Of a stretch of 64,000 nucleotides of DNA, positions 49,951 to 62,216 are shown in pieces. The stretch is from Isoetes taiwanensis (Eukaryota; Streptophyta; Lycopodiopsida; Isoetales; Isoetaceae), in the NCBI GenBank assembly GCA_021234155.1, contig JAJEKV010000025.1:6119310-6183309 (forward strand), given 5' to 3'. A program made the translations under genes and the position numbers. Under the pieces are notes generated by a model. That model was not told the DNA's origin and ran no database searches. It was given only the letters and a program-made list of their open reading frames with translations. The stretch's first letter is position 1; each line of letters starts with the position of its first letter.

Positions 49951-50469
49951 AAAACTACTTTTATACACATGTTTGATCCTTATCAAAGAAAATAACTAAG
50001 TCACACCTGATTTGTAGAAGCTCCCAGTTTAATTATTGGGATCTTAAACTGTTGAAATTGCTGCTGATCTCTAGGAAAAACGCCAGATATGTCTCCTTCT
50101 TGAATGTAACTCAAAATTATACCAGGCACTACAGAACCAGCATGTTTCATTCCGGCACGATGCATAAAACTTCAATCCGGTATGATGCATTATGCCCACC
50201 TGACCATTAAAAATGCAAAATGAACAAAGCTTAGATTCAAAATGGATGAAAATACCACAGGCTAGGTTCCAAACTTTACCTTCTGTGCTGAAATGCGGCT
50301 ATTTCATACCCATTCCAGTTTCTGGCAATTTCTAGCCAAGAAATAACATTACAAGATAATTTCCATTGCTAACTGTCTACGGGTAGAATGCCTTTATCAA
50401 AAATCAAACCTACTGTGAGTTGAATACAAGTAGATGTGTGCACACCCCATTGCTGCATGCGTCGGCTCC
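49951..50469. other. AT-rich spacer upstream of the kinase relic
   Basis: No coding or repeat signal was recognised. It could contain the kinase gene's old promoter, but no TATA box stands out. Confidence 0.35.
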
Positions 50470-50590
50470 ATCCAACGATATGGTCCAAAGTATTTGATCC
50501 AGGATATTTGTTCCAGGGATCCAACGATATGATCCAAAATATTTGATCCAGATATTTGATCCGCTGATATTTGTTCCAAGTATCGAACGC
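50470..50590. repeat. minisatellite of GATATTTGATCCA units
   Basis: Variants of CCAACGATATGATCCAAA and GATATTTGATCCA/GATATTTGTTCCA alternate four to five times just upstream of the kinase start codon. Confidence 0.75.
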
Positions 50591-50665
50591 GTAGGCTAGG
50601 ATGAATGTGGAATGCAGAAAATATCTGCAACTTTTTTTGTGAGGAAGAACAATGAGAGGGTTGAG

Positions 50666-51010
50666 ATGGCGTCTACGGTGCTTTGTAGAGGACTAGAGAA
50701 GATTTTCGAAATCCATGAGAGTGGCTTCCTTTGCTGGGAAGGGCGCTATGGGCGCGGTCAAGATCTGCACGCATATTAGCAGCGCCACAGAATTCGCCTG
50801 CAAAATCATTCCAAAACAAAACATCTCCAGCCAGACTCCACACAGAACCTTCCTCAGAATCGGCCGCCTTGTTTCCAAAAATCCACATTTTGCTGCATGT
50901 CGAGATTGTTACCAAGATGCCCACAATGTATATCTTATCATGGACCTTTGCCATGGCGGATCTCTGTTACACTACATCAAAACAGGGTTTTCTGATACGA
51001 AGATATGTTT
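50666..51010 (+). pseudogene. Ser/Thr protein kinase, N-lobe exon
   Basis: Candidate start ATG at 50666 (MASTVLCRGLEKIFEI). After a frame change the glycine-rich loop reads GKGAMGAVKICTH (from about 50736), then FACKIIPKQ with the VAxK-type lysine. HNVYLIMDLCHGGSLLHYI follows, matching kinase subdomain V (hinge) of CDPK/PEPRK-like kinases. The exon fades after GFSDT near 51000. The two frames would need one indel to join. It pairs with the catalytic exon at 54047. Confidence 0.72.
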
Positions 51011-54000
51011 TTATAGGTTTATGGGTTTCAAGGGGATTCCTAATTCGAGGCGTTGGATTTGGTTATGAATATTCTCGACATTGTGCCAAATGAAAGGCCA
51101 ATGTTTTTACGCAGCAAAAGTCTGCCACTTTCCAAGGTCATGTTCAACCATAGGCACATTTAGCTTCAATCTTCATTCCACGTAGAGCCATTTCAATAGT
51201 CATACTCACATTATATTCATACATTACATTTGCGCAATAAAACAGATTGACAGAGAGCGTACTCAGGCACTCCACAACACATACGTATAAAAATAGCATG
51301 TCCACGTCTGGAATAAAACAGAACCATCACTTCTTCAACATGCACAGCATGCCCATCTCTCCACTCGCTAACTTGCTACTGCGGACCATTTCCTCTTCCT
51401 TGAGCATCCAATGGTGGGATCATGTTCCTCACCGAGCGATCCAAATTTCACTCTAGCTCCTTCGCAGGGAGACTCCTATGAAGATTCGATGCGATCTAAA
51501 GAAGCCACCTTCCAAAGATAATGGAGCCGACCCTGCCTCTCCATTAAGATCCACGCTGAATACGGCCCAACACCCTCCGCGAAGTGCTGGAACGGAAGTT
51601 TTCCTACAACAAGTGGTAAACCTCTTTAATTGATCAAGTCATTCTCCCCGCAAATGCCGACAAGAGTATCCTATTCCGCATCAAGGAGCGCCCATCTCGA
51701 CACTCCTCTTCCTCGTAGCTGCCGCCAAGACAACGAATTTCTTACATCACGCCTCCTATCAGCCCGTGATGTATCAGAATAATATAGTACTAGCAATATG
51801 TAAACGGCGAGAGCACTACCTCAAATCCAACATCAAACGCCCAATCATGCATGTCTAATCTGAATGAAGTCACGCCATCGCTAGGATCTCGCACAAGCTC
51901 GACCTACTATCTACGAAATGAACTCATCCTCATCATTGCCGCCATCCTCCTCTTCCTTCCATCATCGAACACCCCGCCTTTATCCTACATGCGCTCTTCT
52001 TGCCGATCTTCTAATCGACAATGCCCTGGCCCCCAAACAGCACTCATTCCTACATCTTTTGTGGCACATGTCTCGTGAGCATTATCCTCCATACGCTTGC
52101 ACCTCGGCCTACCGATACATAGGCGGAGTTATTTGGCAAAACCTACCTAACTAGCAAGTTTTAAACTTGCCACCAAGAACATACTTTGACCGTATGGATA
52201 AACGAGCGCGGTCCTAACCGCCACCGTGGTATACCGTAATGATACGCCTCACTTCATGATATTCCTATTGTCAAGGAGCACTAAATTTTCACGCCCGCAC
52301 CATATAGCGATATAACTCTTCCGTCTTCACTTCGTTTCCACATTATGTGTAAATGCATCTCGAAATGCAATTTACCCAAGTCTTTAAACAAGAGAACTCA
52401 ATTGCCTTCAAACAAGGGAGGCGCATTTCTTCGCCAAAGCTTTTACATAGAATCATTGTTCCCCTCATGTGGGTTCCATTGCAGGATCTAAATCCAAGGA
52501 AATTTTTATCCTAACGCTCACGCCAGAGCGCTTTAGCATGCGTTTAAAGACAAATTTCAGACGGCAGATGATCCAAGGAGGAGCCCTTTCAAGCTTCACA
52601 ACACTTTGCAATTCTCCTCATGAACTGCGACTACACGCCATACAAAGGTGTACGGACATCTCAGACTTCAAAGACAATCACACCTACACATCCAAAACCG
52701 TAAGACACATCAACAACCTCCGCCACTTCCTCCTCCATCGTCCATACCAACATGTTCTTCAAACATACGCTGCTCTCCTTCCTCCTCGGCCCCTTTTGCC
52801 ACCTCCTCGACCTCTTGTGACATATGTGATTCCTCCCCGCCTTCTTCCTCGCATGGTCATGAATGGGCTCACAACCTGACTGCCTCCCTTCCACGCCCAC
52901 CCCTTCCACGACACTGCACTAAATGACCCTCCTTCCCTTCCAACTCCATCACGCTCTACACCGACCTTCCCTCGCTGCGCCTGAAATACAAATGCTCTTC
53001 GACTTTCATATACACCACCGGGCAGATCGGGTACTACCAAGCTGCCTCCTTTCCCCCCACTCATCCCCTTTACTCTCGAGAAGCACTCTCCCCGGCCTAT
53101 TGTCAATAATCCACTGACCTAGCCCAAGCCTATCCCTAATCGCCATACCTTTCCCCGGCCCACTAACAAGCATCAAGCATCCGTACTCGAGCACTTAACT
53201 CACCTCCCCGACTCCGCAGACCTGCTTTCATATTCCGTGACTCACCACATGCATCAGCTTCGCAGCCTCCCTCCTCATACAAGGTAATGATGCAACTTCG
53301 TCCTATCCTAATTCTCTCAGATCGCGAACACCGAATTGTTTAGAATGACTCTTGGCAGAGTCAACCGATGCACTTTCACTCTCAATTCGGCCGCTTCTAC
53401 CGATATCCATACCCAAAGAACTACAACAACAAGAATATTCCGCATTTCACACCACCCTACTCCACCCAAATACGCCATTGTGAAAAACTTCTTCAAAGCG
53501 TAAGGCCAATCTTACCTCTCGAGAACCCATTTTAAACCTACATGCATGGACACATCGCTTGCATGCAGCCTACAATCGCCCTAACCGCTACCTAAAGGTA
53601 ATAATTTTAAAATGCATACACATCGCATTGCACCAAATTCTAATGAGAACAAGAAATTCAAACATTCAAACATTGTGGATTAGATATCTTCACTCTCCAG
53701 CGCCTCCTCCCGCTGACATCTTTCGGTAAGTAATAAACCACTTCTCCCCTTCCTATGCTCATCGCTTACACTCCAAATTTCAGCCGTCACGTGTTCCCAA
53801 CTCCATCACGGAAGAGGCCCCATTCTATTTGCGTATATGATAATGCCTGCTCCCACAAACATCTTAAAATGACAAGAAGTCAGCCAAACCCCAAAATATA
53901 CGACTGGACATAATACACAAAAATCTTACTCCGCACTAATCGCAGAACCCAAATACTAAACAAAACCGCAAGTAAGTTTATCCGCGACGAACAAAATGCC

Positions 54001-54046
54001 GACGAATTTTTCCAAATCGCATGTAATGGAGTATTACATTTTCTAG
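51011..54046. other. ~3 kb C/T-rich stretch separating the kinase exons
   Basis: Acts as the intron of the kinase relic or as later insertions into it. From about 51300 to 53600 the plus strand is strongly enriched in C and T, with CTCC/CTTCC words, giving Pro/Ser/Leu-rich plus frames and Gly/Arg-rich minus frames (52759-53106). No known domain appears on either strand. The sequence between subdomains V and VI of the kinase is missing. Confidence 0.4.
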
Positions 54047-54450
54047 GAATAATTCACAGATCTTAAAATGAGAATATCTTATCGGGCCGATGATAGCGAT
54101 GTAAAAGTGGTTGATTTTGGTTTGTCAACAATTTTATTACCCCCGTATTGCTTCAGGACCTAGCGGGTTAATTTCTTTGAGTTATATGGCACCCGGAGGT
54201 GTTGAAAGGATGTTCCACCGTTGATGTATGGAGGCAGGATCTGTTCTTTATGAGATGTTGTGGTATAAGCAAAGATTTCCACACCGTGACTTCCAGAAGC
54301 TCGCCTTTTTCATAACATCCGCAACCAATTGGATTTACATCAGCTTAATGTCTCAAAAGAGGTCAAGGATCCCATCTACTTATGTTGCTTAGGGACCCTC
54401 TCTAGGCCTAGTTTCTCTCAAGTAAGCAACATCCTTGGTTCGGCCTCTAG
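54047..54450 (+). pseudogene. Ser/Thr protein kinase, catalytic exon
   Basis: Starts after the acceptor TTTTCTAG and reads GIIHR, then a degraded catalytic loop (HRDLKPEN-like, near 54047-54080). DDSDVKVVDFGLSTIL follows, with DFG at 54113-54121, then LSYMAPG (the APE motif, E lost), GSVLYEML (subdomain IX) and a C-lobe end resembling RPSFSQV near 54400. Frame breaks at several points make it inactive. No EF-hands follow, so it is nearer to a CDPK-related or PEPRK kinase than to a full CDPK, though loss of the 3' part cannot be excluded. Confidence 0.75.
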
Positions 54451-54489
54451 CATGAATTTACCGCGATATTAACGGGATGAAATTAACCG

Positions 54490-54975
54490 AATTGGCAATG
54501 GGTGTAAATAAGCACCATAAGTAAATACTGCAACTAGAGTAATGATGACTTTATCTTTATCTTATTGTTATGAATTGATGCAAAATTATTCTAAATAGGC
54601 TTCAAAAGGAGATTGTCTTAGCATTTTCTCGCGGTATCAATGGCCATTGTACTAAGAACCTATGGTCAATTTCTATAAGTCATTCTATAAGTGCTAATTT
54701 ACCAGTGATAGCTTAAGAAAGTTCAGGACAGAAATCTCAAGAACCTAATTGGCAATGGGTGTAACATTGGCTTGCACCATAAGTGTAAATACTCTAACGC
54801 CAGGAATAACAATGAAGATTCTCAAGCCCCATTGTTATGAACCGGGATGTAAAATTTTTCAAATAAGCTTCAAAAGCTGAATATTTTCATTTTGTGGCAT
54901 TTCCAATGTCTATTACCCAAGAACCTATGGCCTCCATCGGCTAATTCTCAGAGGAAAATAGCCTCACGGGCTCGC
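54490..54975. repeat. tandem duplication, 257-bp period
   Basis: AATTGGCAATGGGTGTAA starts at 54490 and again at 54747, followed in both by ACCATAAGT, TTATTGTTATGAA, AGCTTCAAAA-like and AAGAACCTATGG words. It lies directly after the kinase exon and may be part of its old 3' region. Confidence 0.8.
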
Positions 54976-55860
54976 ATAGTCCACTAATTACTATAACTAA
55001 AGTTAAGGTAAGATGGGATCTCACCCAAGTAAATCTTTGAGCAGCCTCATCGTATTCAAATGTATTGGGCCATCAAGGGGATTTCGTGCTTGATGATAGC
55101 TCTCCCGTGAGTCTGTGTAAAATATATTCATACCCCCCGGTACTGGTCACCCGCTCCATTTCCCTTAGTGTCATCTCTGCGATGGCAAATAAAGCTGTAA
55201 TGTCGACCAAGAGAATCTAACCTTAGTAGAGTCGAAGCTAGATGCTCCGAAATGGCTAAAATTTGAGGCAATGAATGCACATAGCTTTGGGTATTTCTTT
55301 AGTGCTGGCCCCATATTCATGGGCCAGGTGGTGTTAAGGAAGGGAGACGCCGGGTGTATGCCATGCCATTGAGGCAAGGTGCGGAGCTTTAGGTCATGCT
55401 ATGGCGACTGCTGAGGCGATGCTGAAGGTCAAGGCAAACACACATAAAAATAACATCACTTTAATACAGTTGGGCGCCGCCTTGATTATATGTGCTCCAA
55501 TTCAATTTCTAAGTTGCTAAGACTGAAAGGCCCAACGACTTCTCTTGGCCCGCTTCATACGCGGGTGATAACGCCCTAGGGTATTTGGACTATGCCCCAT
55601 TATCGCTGGAGAAAAAATTTCTGTCCATCCGAAAGCACTGGAGAAAGTTATAGTGCTTGCAAATCTCGAACCTCTAGCTCCACCATCTGAACCTAACCAC
55701 TCTACTAAAGAACACTCTCCTACACAAGTAAGTTATTCTTCCCATAGCTAGGTCAACTCACATGCCAACTACAGAGTTGGAATTCTTTAACCTAGGAAGA
55801 AGTACCGTCAACTAACGAGTTAGGAGGTGGTCAGGACAATGATTTGGTCTACCAAAATCA
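54976..55860 (-). other. possible leader/gag side of a minus-strand LTR element
   Basis: Lies on the internal side of the minus-strand primer-binding site at 55864-55875. The open frame 55171-55377 (minus) has no recognised motif. No Gag domain is clear. Confidence 0.3.
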
Positions 55861-55863
55861 TGC

Positions 55864-55875
55864 TCTGATACCACT
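55864..55875 (-). other. primer-binding site, tRNA-Met type, minus strand
   Basis: The plus strand reads GCTCTGATACCA, the exact complement of TGGTATCAGAGC. It directly adjoins an LTR edge (TGGACGCCCCAGACC), so a minus-strand LTR retrotransposon starts here and runs leftwards. Confidence 0.65.
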
Positions 55876-55876
55876 G

Positions 55877-56440
55877 GACGCCCCAGACCCATAACATGCT
55901 CCCATCGCATTAAATACGAATCCCCATGGCGGTACTAAAATCACCATGGTAAAGCCCTCCATCACACTCGGACCACTTGGGATGGCCAAGTGTCTGGTCG
56001 AGGAACACGGAGGTAAAATCCTATACGCCTAAGCATACGCATATCGCTAGTATGCCAAATAACTGTTAAAATAATATACCACCATTTAAGGGTGGCCCAT
56101 CCATCTTCATCCATCAAAAGAGAATACATCCATAATAATATAAGCTCAACACCATGACAAGGCACTACCAGGCCCGTGACTAAGGATCTAAACTGGTCGT
56201 GGCCTCAAGATATCAATATCTAGCATTATAATGTGGGGTTTCTTTTGTGATTTTATACGCTTTTTGGCATGGTTTTTATATGATTTCATGGGCTGCATTG
56301 CACGAGGGCATACTAATCTCGCGATATCTAGAGTGCATAATCGGATTCTCATGTTTGAATGGCATTTTATCTATGGCTTTTGCAAATGGTTTTGCCTCGC
56401 ATGTTTTTGTTCTTTAAAAACCTAATTAATTTAATTTTAG
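55877..56440 (-). mobile_element. 5' LTR of a minus-strand retrotransposon (far edge uncertain)
   Basis: The LTR's inner end, read on the plus strand, is TGGACGCCCCAGACCC. The complement GGGTCTGGGGCGTCCA resembles the GGGGCGTCACA-type LTR ends seen in many plant gypsy elements. The outer end is not resolved. The frame 56231-56425 has no known domain. Confidence 0.4.
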
Positions 56441-58497
56441 CGCCATGCAAGCAATTCCAGGCATTCAACTTAGGGGTCGAATTTTAGGGTTCGTGGAGGA
56501 AGTGATCTAAGAAATCCTATTTTAATGCGTAATTCACTTAGATGTTCACGCTCGCATTCATGCCAATTTAGGAAACAAATTGCATGATGTAAGTATACTG
56601 AGTTTGCGGGTGGCAGCAGCCAAGCATGGATGCATTGATCACAGCGTTGACCGTATGGTTCGACAACGCCATGTGCGGTTGTCTCGCTTACATAAACCGG
56701 GAGATAGTGCCAACTTGTCCAAAGGAACCGGAGGAATTACAACTTGCTGATATGAGGTTATCATTGTTTCGTGTATTATATTTTGTCAATCAAGAGAAGC
56801 AATTATTTTGCGATTCCCCTCGCTGGCTCTTTTCTAACCATTCTCGGCCAAGAAGGTAAGATGGCCGGAATCTGCAGTAAAGGACCGTAAAGGGTCGAGT
56901 CCGGACATGAGCCAAAAAGATGGGAAAATGATGTACGCAAAGATGCCTAACCCAGGCATGGCTTATGCTTATATCGGACCGGTAGATGAGTCTTACTCAA
57001 CGATGACATGTGACTCTTATTTCTCTCCCATCCCTTAAATTTCATGCTCGCTTTTATTATGGTACGAGGAAAGCCTTGGAGTAATTCAGCTTCATGGAAA
57101 GCCTTTTGAGTAATGCAGCTTCATGGATTGCACTAAGCAATTCATTGCATATTGCCATCCCTCAGAATAAGGGGGAACTTTTAGCAAATTCAAAGCCCTA
57201 AGGTGCAATTTATCAAAGGTGCATGTCTTACACCATCACTTACATTATGCATGACTTGGTACAACATTGTTGGGCGTACTTGGACATCAAACATCCTTTG
57301 AGGTATGCAAAAATTTGTTTCTTCAATAAAGATAAGTCTTGTGAAAATTGAGATCTCTTTGCAAATGCTTTCACATGGTCGTGGATGTAGATTCTCCTCT
57401 TTCAAATAAAATCTAAAGAAGCATGCTAACTTGTAATCCAAAAAGACCGATTTCAATTTGTTGTCAATTTTCCACTTTTACTTGCACCCTTTGAAGAACC
57501 TAGGGTATTTCCGACAGGTGAGACAGCTTGCAAATTTGACTTTTTGGATGTAACCAAGGAACTATTAGTGAAAGACAACTATCTCAGCCGCAAATACCGC
57601 TTTATTGTACATGGTGATACAATTTGGGAATTTATGGGAACAATTGCTTTCAATTCAACAATATATTTGGCTTGTTGCTTTGACATCAAATCACTAATTT
57701 ATTTAGTTTGTTGCTTCTAACATTTTGAGTTCTAGCTTGTAAATTGCAATGACATGGGCGTACCATTCTCTTCACAGCTTCGTGCAGTTTATAGAAAGAT
57801 CGTGCAGCAAAGATCCATATTGTTACTAATACTAAATGCTAAAGATGTTCACCGTGGTCATTCTTGTTTGGGCTCATGCATAGATGGCCAAAAGAGAGGC
57901 GTAAAACTCCACCACTCCTCGTATATGGATTAGAAATCGTGCTCTTTAGCAATGAGGGGTACAATGGTGCAACCGTCTCAAGAAATCGCATTCTATTTGC
58001 GATCTCTTCGCTTATTATTCGACACGAGCATTCAGACAATGTCGTAAGGTTGGTCTACACACGCTCATTAAATCTCAAAGGAGGTTTATTTCGCATCTTA
58101 TTATGGTATTACAAACCTATTACAATGTAGCAAGATGGGCTAAGTCCCGTGAGTACCCTATTGCATTGCTTGCCTTTTCAGGTTTCATATTCCACTGTTG
58201 GTAATGTCTACTTTGCATACTTCTATATGGTAGTGCAGATATTTCATAATACGTTGAATGTTTGATGCTACAAGATTCGCTATGCCATGCATATTCAATA
58301 TGTTTATATTGATGCTACGATTTGCCATGCCATGTAAGTTCAATAAATTGTTGCAATATTGATATCTCTATCGATTCTCACATAATCATACATGAGAATT
58401 ATGCAAGTGCTTTGGTTTGTAATAAATGCTTTTCTATTTTTCCATCAATCTTTACACACCCTAGGCATTAAAGTTTACCTCCTTTGTTAGGGGCCCG
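56441..58497. other. spacer, no supported gene
   Basis: Short frames at 56626-56859 (plus), 57190-57456 (minus) and 57864-58130 (plus) are unrecognised and unconnected. No terminal repeats were found. Confidence 0.35.
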
Positions 58498-58915
58498 GCT
58501 TCTTTTAGTATACTGTTAACACATAATCACATTAACATTAATTAATACAAACCATTGCATCCCACACTTAAAATAAAATTCCCCTTAAACCCCTTTGGCT
58601 TGGGTGCATCTTCAACATTACTGTCTCAAATCTTATAGTGCGCTTTTTAACCGTATATACAGATAACAAATCTCTGTGGCTAACGATACCCTTACAAATG
58701 AGGATCTCTATGTACGGTATAGATCGAGGAATAAAAGGCATATATGCTCATCCAATGTACCGATGCCCGAGTCACCCCCTGCAGGAATATGCACCCAAAC
58801 CAAAGGGGGTTTAAGGGGAATTTATTTTTGGGCGTGGAAATGCAATGGCTCAGACACTAATGTTAATGGTAGTTATGTAGTTGGTTGTTCAAAAAGTATG
58901 ACATGGCATTATCGG
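58498..58915. mobile_element. fold-back / Tourist-like inverted-repeat element
   Basis: 58552-58613 and 58785-58848 are inverted repeats of about 62 bp. Left is CCATTGCATCCCAC...TTCCCCTTAAACCCC...TTGGGTGCAT; the right is its complement. Weaker pairing extends outward through ATTAACATTA and AGTATAC to about 58498 and 58915, where ends read GGGCCCGG and CGGGC. GGGCCCG-type ends recall PIF/Harbinger MITEs, but a clean 3-bp duplication is not evident. The open frame at 58676-58921 lies inside the element and is not a gene. Confidence 0.65.
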
Positions 58916-60062
58916 GCATAAGACAATGGCTAGGGTAGTCCACTCCATCCGCTCTCCCGCACACTTTGCGCATAGGGTCAATCATGCTATGACGGTTTGT
59001 AGCTCTCCGTGAGACGCATCCTTAAGGAATCACTCCCACGGACTACTCCGGTTATATCTCCTCGCACCGATGAGGCAGCCGTAGAGGCCTCCCAAGGCAT
59101 GACGGATCCCTCGGGTGTGCTAGGAGAACGCTGCGGCCACATCAACACCCCCCGTGATCCGCATCCACTTCTTACCCCCTAAATCTAAAGCCCAAATTCA
59201 CCACTGCTCTCAAGTCCGTATGCCCATATAGGCACGCTTTAAGGAATTCGTGTGAGTGTCGTAATCTATAATCTCGACTCCACACACGCGATTCGCCATA
59301 AGCCTAGCACACTATAGGAGTCCTCAGAGTCAGCTGCTTAGGCAAGACCCCACCCTCGACTCACCATCATACTCGCGGTCCGGTGCTAAACCATCATAGC
59401 ATCTCAACAAAGTGTTGGCTCTTGTGCACAAATGATTTATTGGGCTTTAAGGGATCTAACTAGAAGCATCTCTAGTTCTAAGGGGCTTTCAGGTCTCTAC
59501 CCTTTCCTTAATTCCCAATTCATGGATGGAGCAGAAAGAAAGAATATAAATACTATCTATGTATCCATCAACACCAAAACAACATAAGAAAGAGAATCTA
59601 ATCATTCCATCTATTCAAAGAATGGTTGGCAGAAATAGAAGCTATCTAGGGACTAACCGCCTCTCATAGAGCTGCTATCACTCTGGCTGCATCCATAGCT
59701 TGGGTTTGTTGGCAGATCGGGTAAGAACTGCTAACTGGTAGTCACGCCCTCCACACTTCCCAATTCGAATTTGGGCAGAAATGGGGGTAGGACCCCTATT
59801 TCTCCACCCAAAATAGCAAGTCCCACTTGGCCAATCGATTTGGACCAAGTGGCACTCCCTTGGTGACATTTAATTAATTATACTCTAATTAGCATAATTA
59901 GGTTAATTATGCTAATAAAGTCCATAATTATCCATTTATTTTATTAGTATAGCTAATAAAATCCATTATAAGTGACCCCAATTGACCCCTAGGGCCGACT
60001 CACATGTTGGTGACGTGTCATAGTATGCATACATATACCGTATAAATACCTGGAATGCCACA
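58916..60062. other. retroelement-like spacer with a TATA box at its end
   Basis: The first half (58930-59400) is GC-richer with CTCC/CGCC words, and the second half is AT-rich with TAATTAGCATAATTA-type inverted words near 59870-59960. ACCGTATAAATACC near 60038-60050 is a good TATA box pointing right, 15 bp before the R1 edge. It may be an LTR, but no TG...CA pair or PBS was fixed. Confidence 0.35.
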
Positions 60063-60505
60063 CTAGCCAATGCTAACTGGATCCATGTCTCTAAGGCTTT
60101 CGAAAACGATTTCTTTGGAGCATTCTATTCCATGCATGTTAAGATCGTCATTTTACTTTTGTATTATTATTTGTTATATTTGTATAGTTTGCTTATTTGA
60201 GGTGCCTGTTAATGGTCATAATAAAGCTTGACCACTTGCTGCATTTTTAGATGTCATTGTTGCAATAGTTTGTTAGGGCTATAGGTTGCCACTTCATGGT
60301 GATATAATGGCGATTTATGCTATGTAGCCCAAGTTTACTCGCACGAATCAAAAGCTTGCACCCATAGTTATCCCATAACAATGTTGTAGTTAGGATTCAA
60401 TATGTTCTCCACCTCTCATTTATCAGTGACCCATAGTTAAATTTTGATATCATGTTTCCCATCTAGGTGCTAGAGGGTGTATTTGTGCATAGAATAGACC
60501 ATATA

Positions 60506-61967
60506 TCAGTTATATATATAAAGGTATATCATAAACTTTCTATATAATGTGTTCGATTTTCATATGCCCCTGGATGTCGTCTGTTGAAGGTGGGTCCAAA
60601 GTGAGGTGTATGCAAGACGAGCCATCCATTCCTTATGGGCACGCATGGGAGGCAATGGCTAAGTCATGATGGGGCATGCACCATTAACCCCTAATCGCTG
60701 ATCAAAAAGGAGGATAAATCCTACTTGGTTTTTATGAGGAAGGTGCAAGGGAAGGTCCTTGAAGTGACTTTGGTGTAGCAGATCTTAACCGCTAGATCAA
60801 AAAGGTGAGCATAAACTTTAGCCATTGACTTTTTAATATTAAATTGACTTTTTAAAGGAGGTGAGGTGTCACCCCACACAATAAAAAAGGTAATGAGGTG
60901 GCAAAAGCATTTTATGAGTGGACTTTCTATGAAGCCTTCATTAATCAAAGATTCAAATAAGTATTATACTTGCAAAAGTAGAGGGCCTACGAAGTGGGAC
61001 TCCATGCCATTGGACTCTCCTTAATGAGCTTCCAATGAGCTGCATATCAAGACTGCTGTAGTTGGAGCCAATGATCAAACTCTAAGGGAATCCATAGAAT
61101 CCCCGAGAATCTAAAGGAATCTCTTCATGTCACTTGGATAATCTTATATGAATCCTGGGATGCAATCTTGAGAATCTAGGTGAATCTTCATAGAATCTAG
61201 AGAATCTAAAGGAATCTCAAGAGAATCTTAGGGGAATTCCAGGGAATCTCAAGAGAATCTTAGGGAATCTATGGGAATCTCAAGAGAATCTTGGGAATCT
61301 ATGAGAATCTCAAGAGAATCTTGAAAATCAAAGGAATCTCAAGAGAATCTTTGAAAATCAACGGAATCTATAGGAATCACGCAGAGAATCTTTGAGAATT
61401 TAAGGAATCCAAGGAAATCTTTATAGAACTCAAGAATCTGCAGGAATCTTGATGGAATCATGTCAAGTCTAAGGGAATCATAGGATCTTGCAGAACAGAG
61501 AACTTTTAAGAATCATGGGAATTAAAGGAATCTTTCTAAAAGCTTTGAGAATCTAGTGAAATCATGATGGAATCTTGAGAATCATGGAGAATTTTCCTAT
61601 AATCTAAAAGGAATCTAGAGAATCTTCATCAAATCTTGGAGAATTCAATAGAACTACATAGAATTTTGGGGAATCTAGAGGAGTCTTGGGATAATCTTTG
61701 GGAATCTGTAATTTAATATCAAGAGAATCTTTGGGGAACCTAGGGAATTAAGGGAATGTCTCATAAAATCTTAAGAATCTGATAGAATCTTTGGAACGTA
61801 GGAAATCTTCATAGAATCTTAGGGAATCTCTATAGAATCTTGGAGAATCTTACACCTTTTGAAATCAGGAGATTCTAAAAAGAATCTTGTTAACATAGAT
61901 TCATAAAGAGCCTAGGAAATGCTTATAGAATCTTCATTGAATGACTCAAGATTGGCTTCCTAATGAA
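60506..61967. repeat. insert with degenerate AGAATCT repeat
   Basis: Between 61080 and 61910 GAATCT recurs every 10-13 bp in variants such as GAGAATCT, GGAATCTC and AGAATCTT, a decayed short-period tandem repeat. The first 550 bp contain GATCTTAACCGCTAGATC and AT-rich sequence. It sits at the same AT-rich R1 junction as the insert at 29079-30165, whose repeat is the complement, as expected for the opposite orientation. Confidence 0.75.
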
Positions 61968-62216
61968 TTTGTTTTGAGCTTCTTATGTACTACATTTGCT
62001 TAGCTAAACATATTTCGCATATGGGTAGTTTACATTTTGTTCATGAACTTTGTTGCTTTTAAAAATCGCCTCTTGAGATGCTAAAAGGGATACATTTTTT
62101 AGAAGATTAGTCATTAATGCCCGTACACAAAAAATAAAAGATTTGTTCTCATCTTCATCTTTCATGCAAATGTCCATTTCCTATCCTTCTTCAATTTCAA
62201 TCATGTAAAATGCCCT

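Noticed and set aside
55171-55377. 68-codon minus ORF as a gene
   Set aside because: No domain and no conservation; it lies in the leader side of an LTR element.
60506-61967. AGAATCT repeat as a regulatory array
   Set aside because: Units are too degenerate and irregular in spacing; a decayed tandem repeat explains them.
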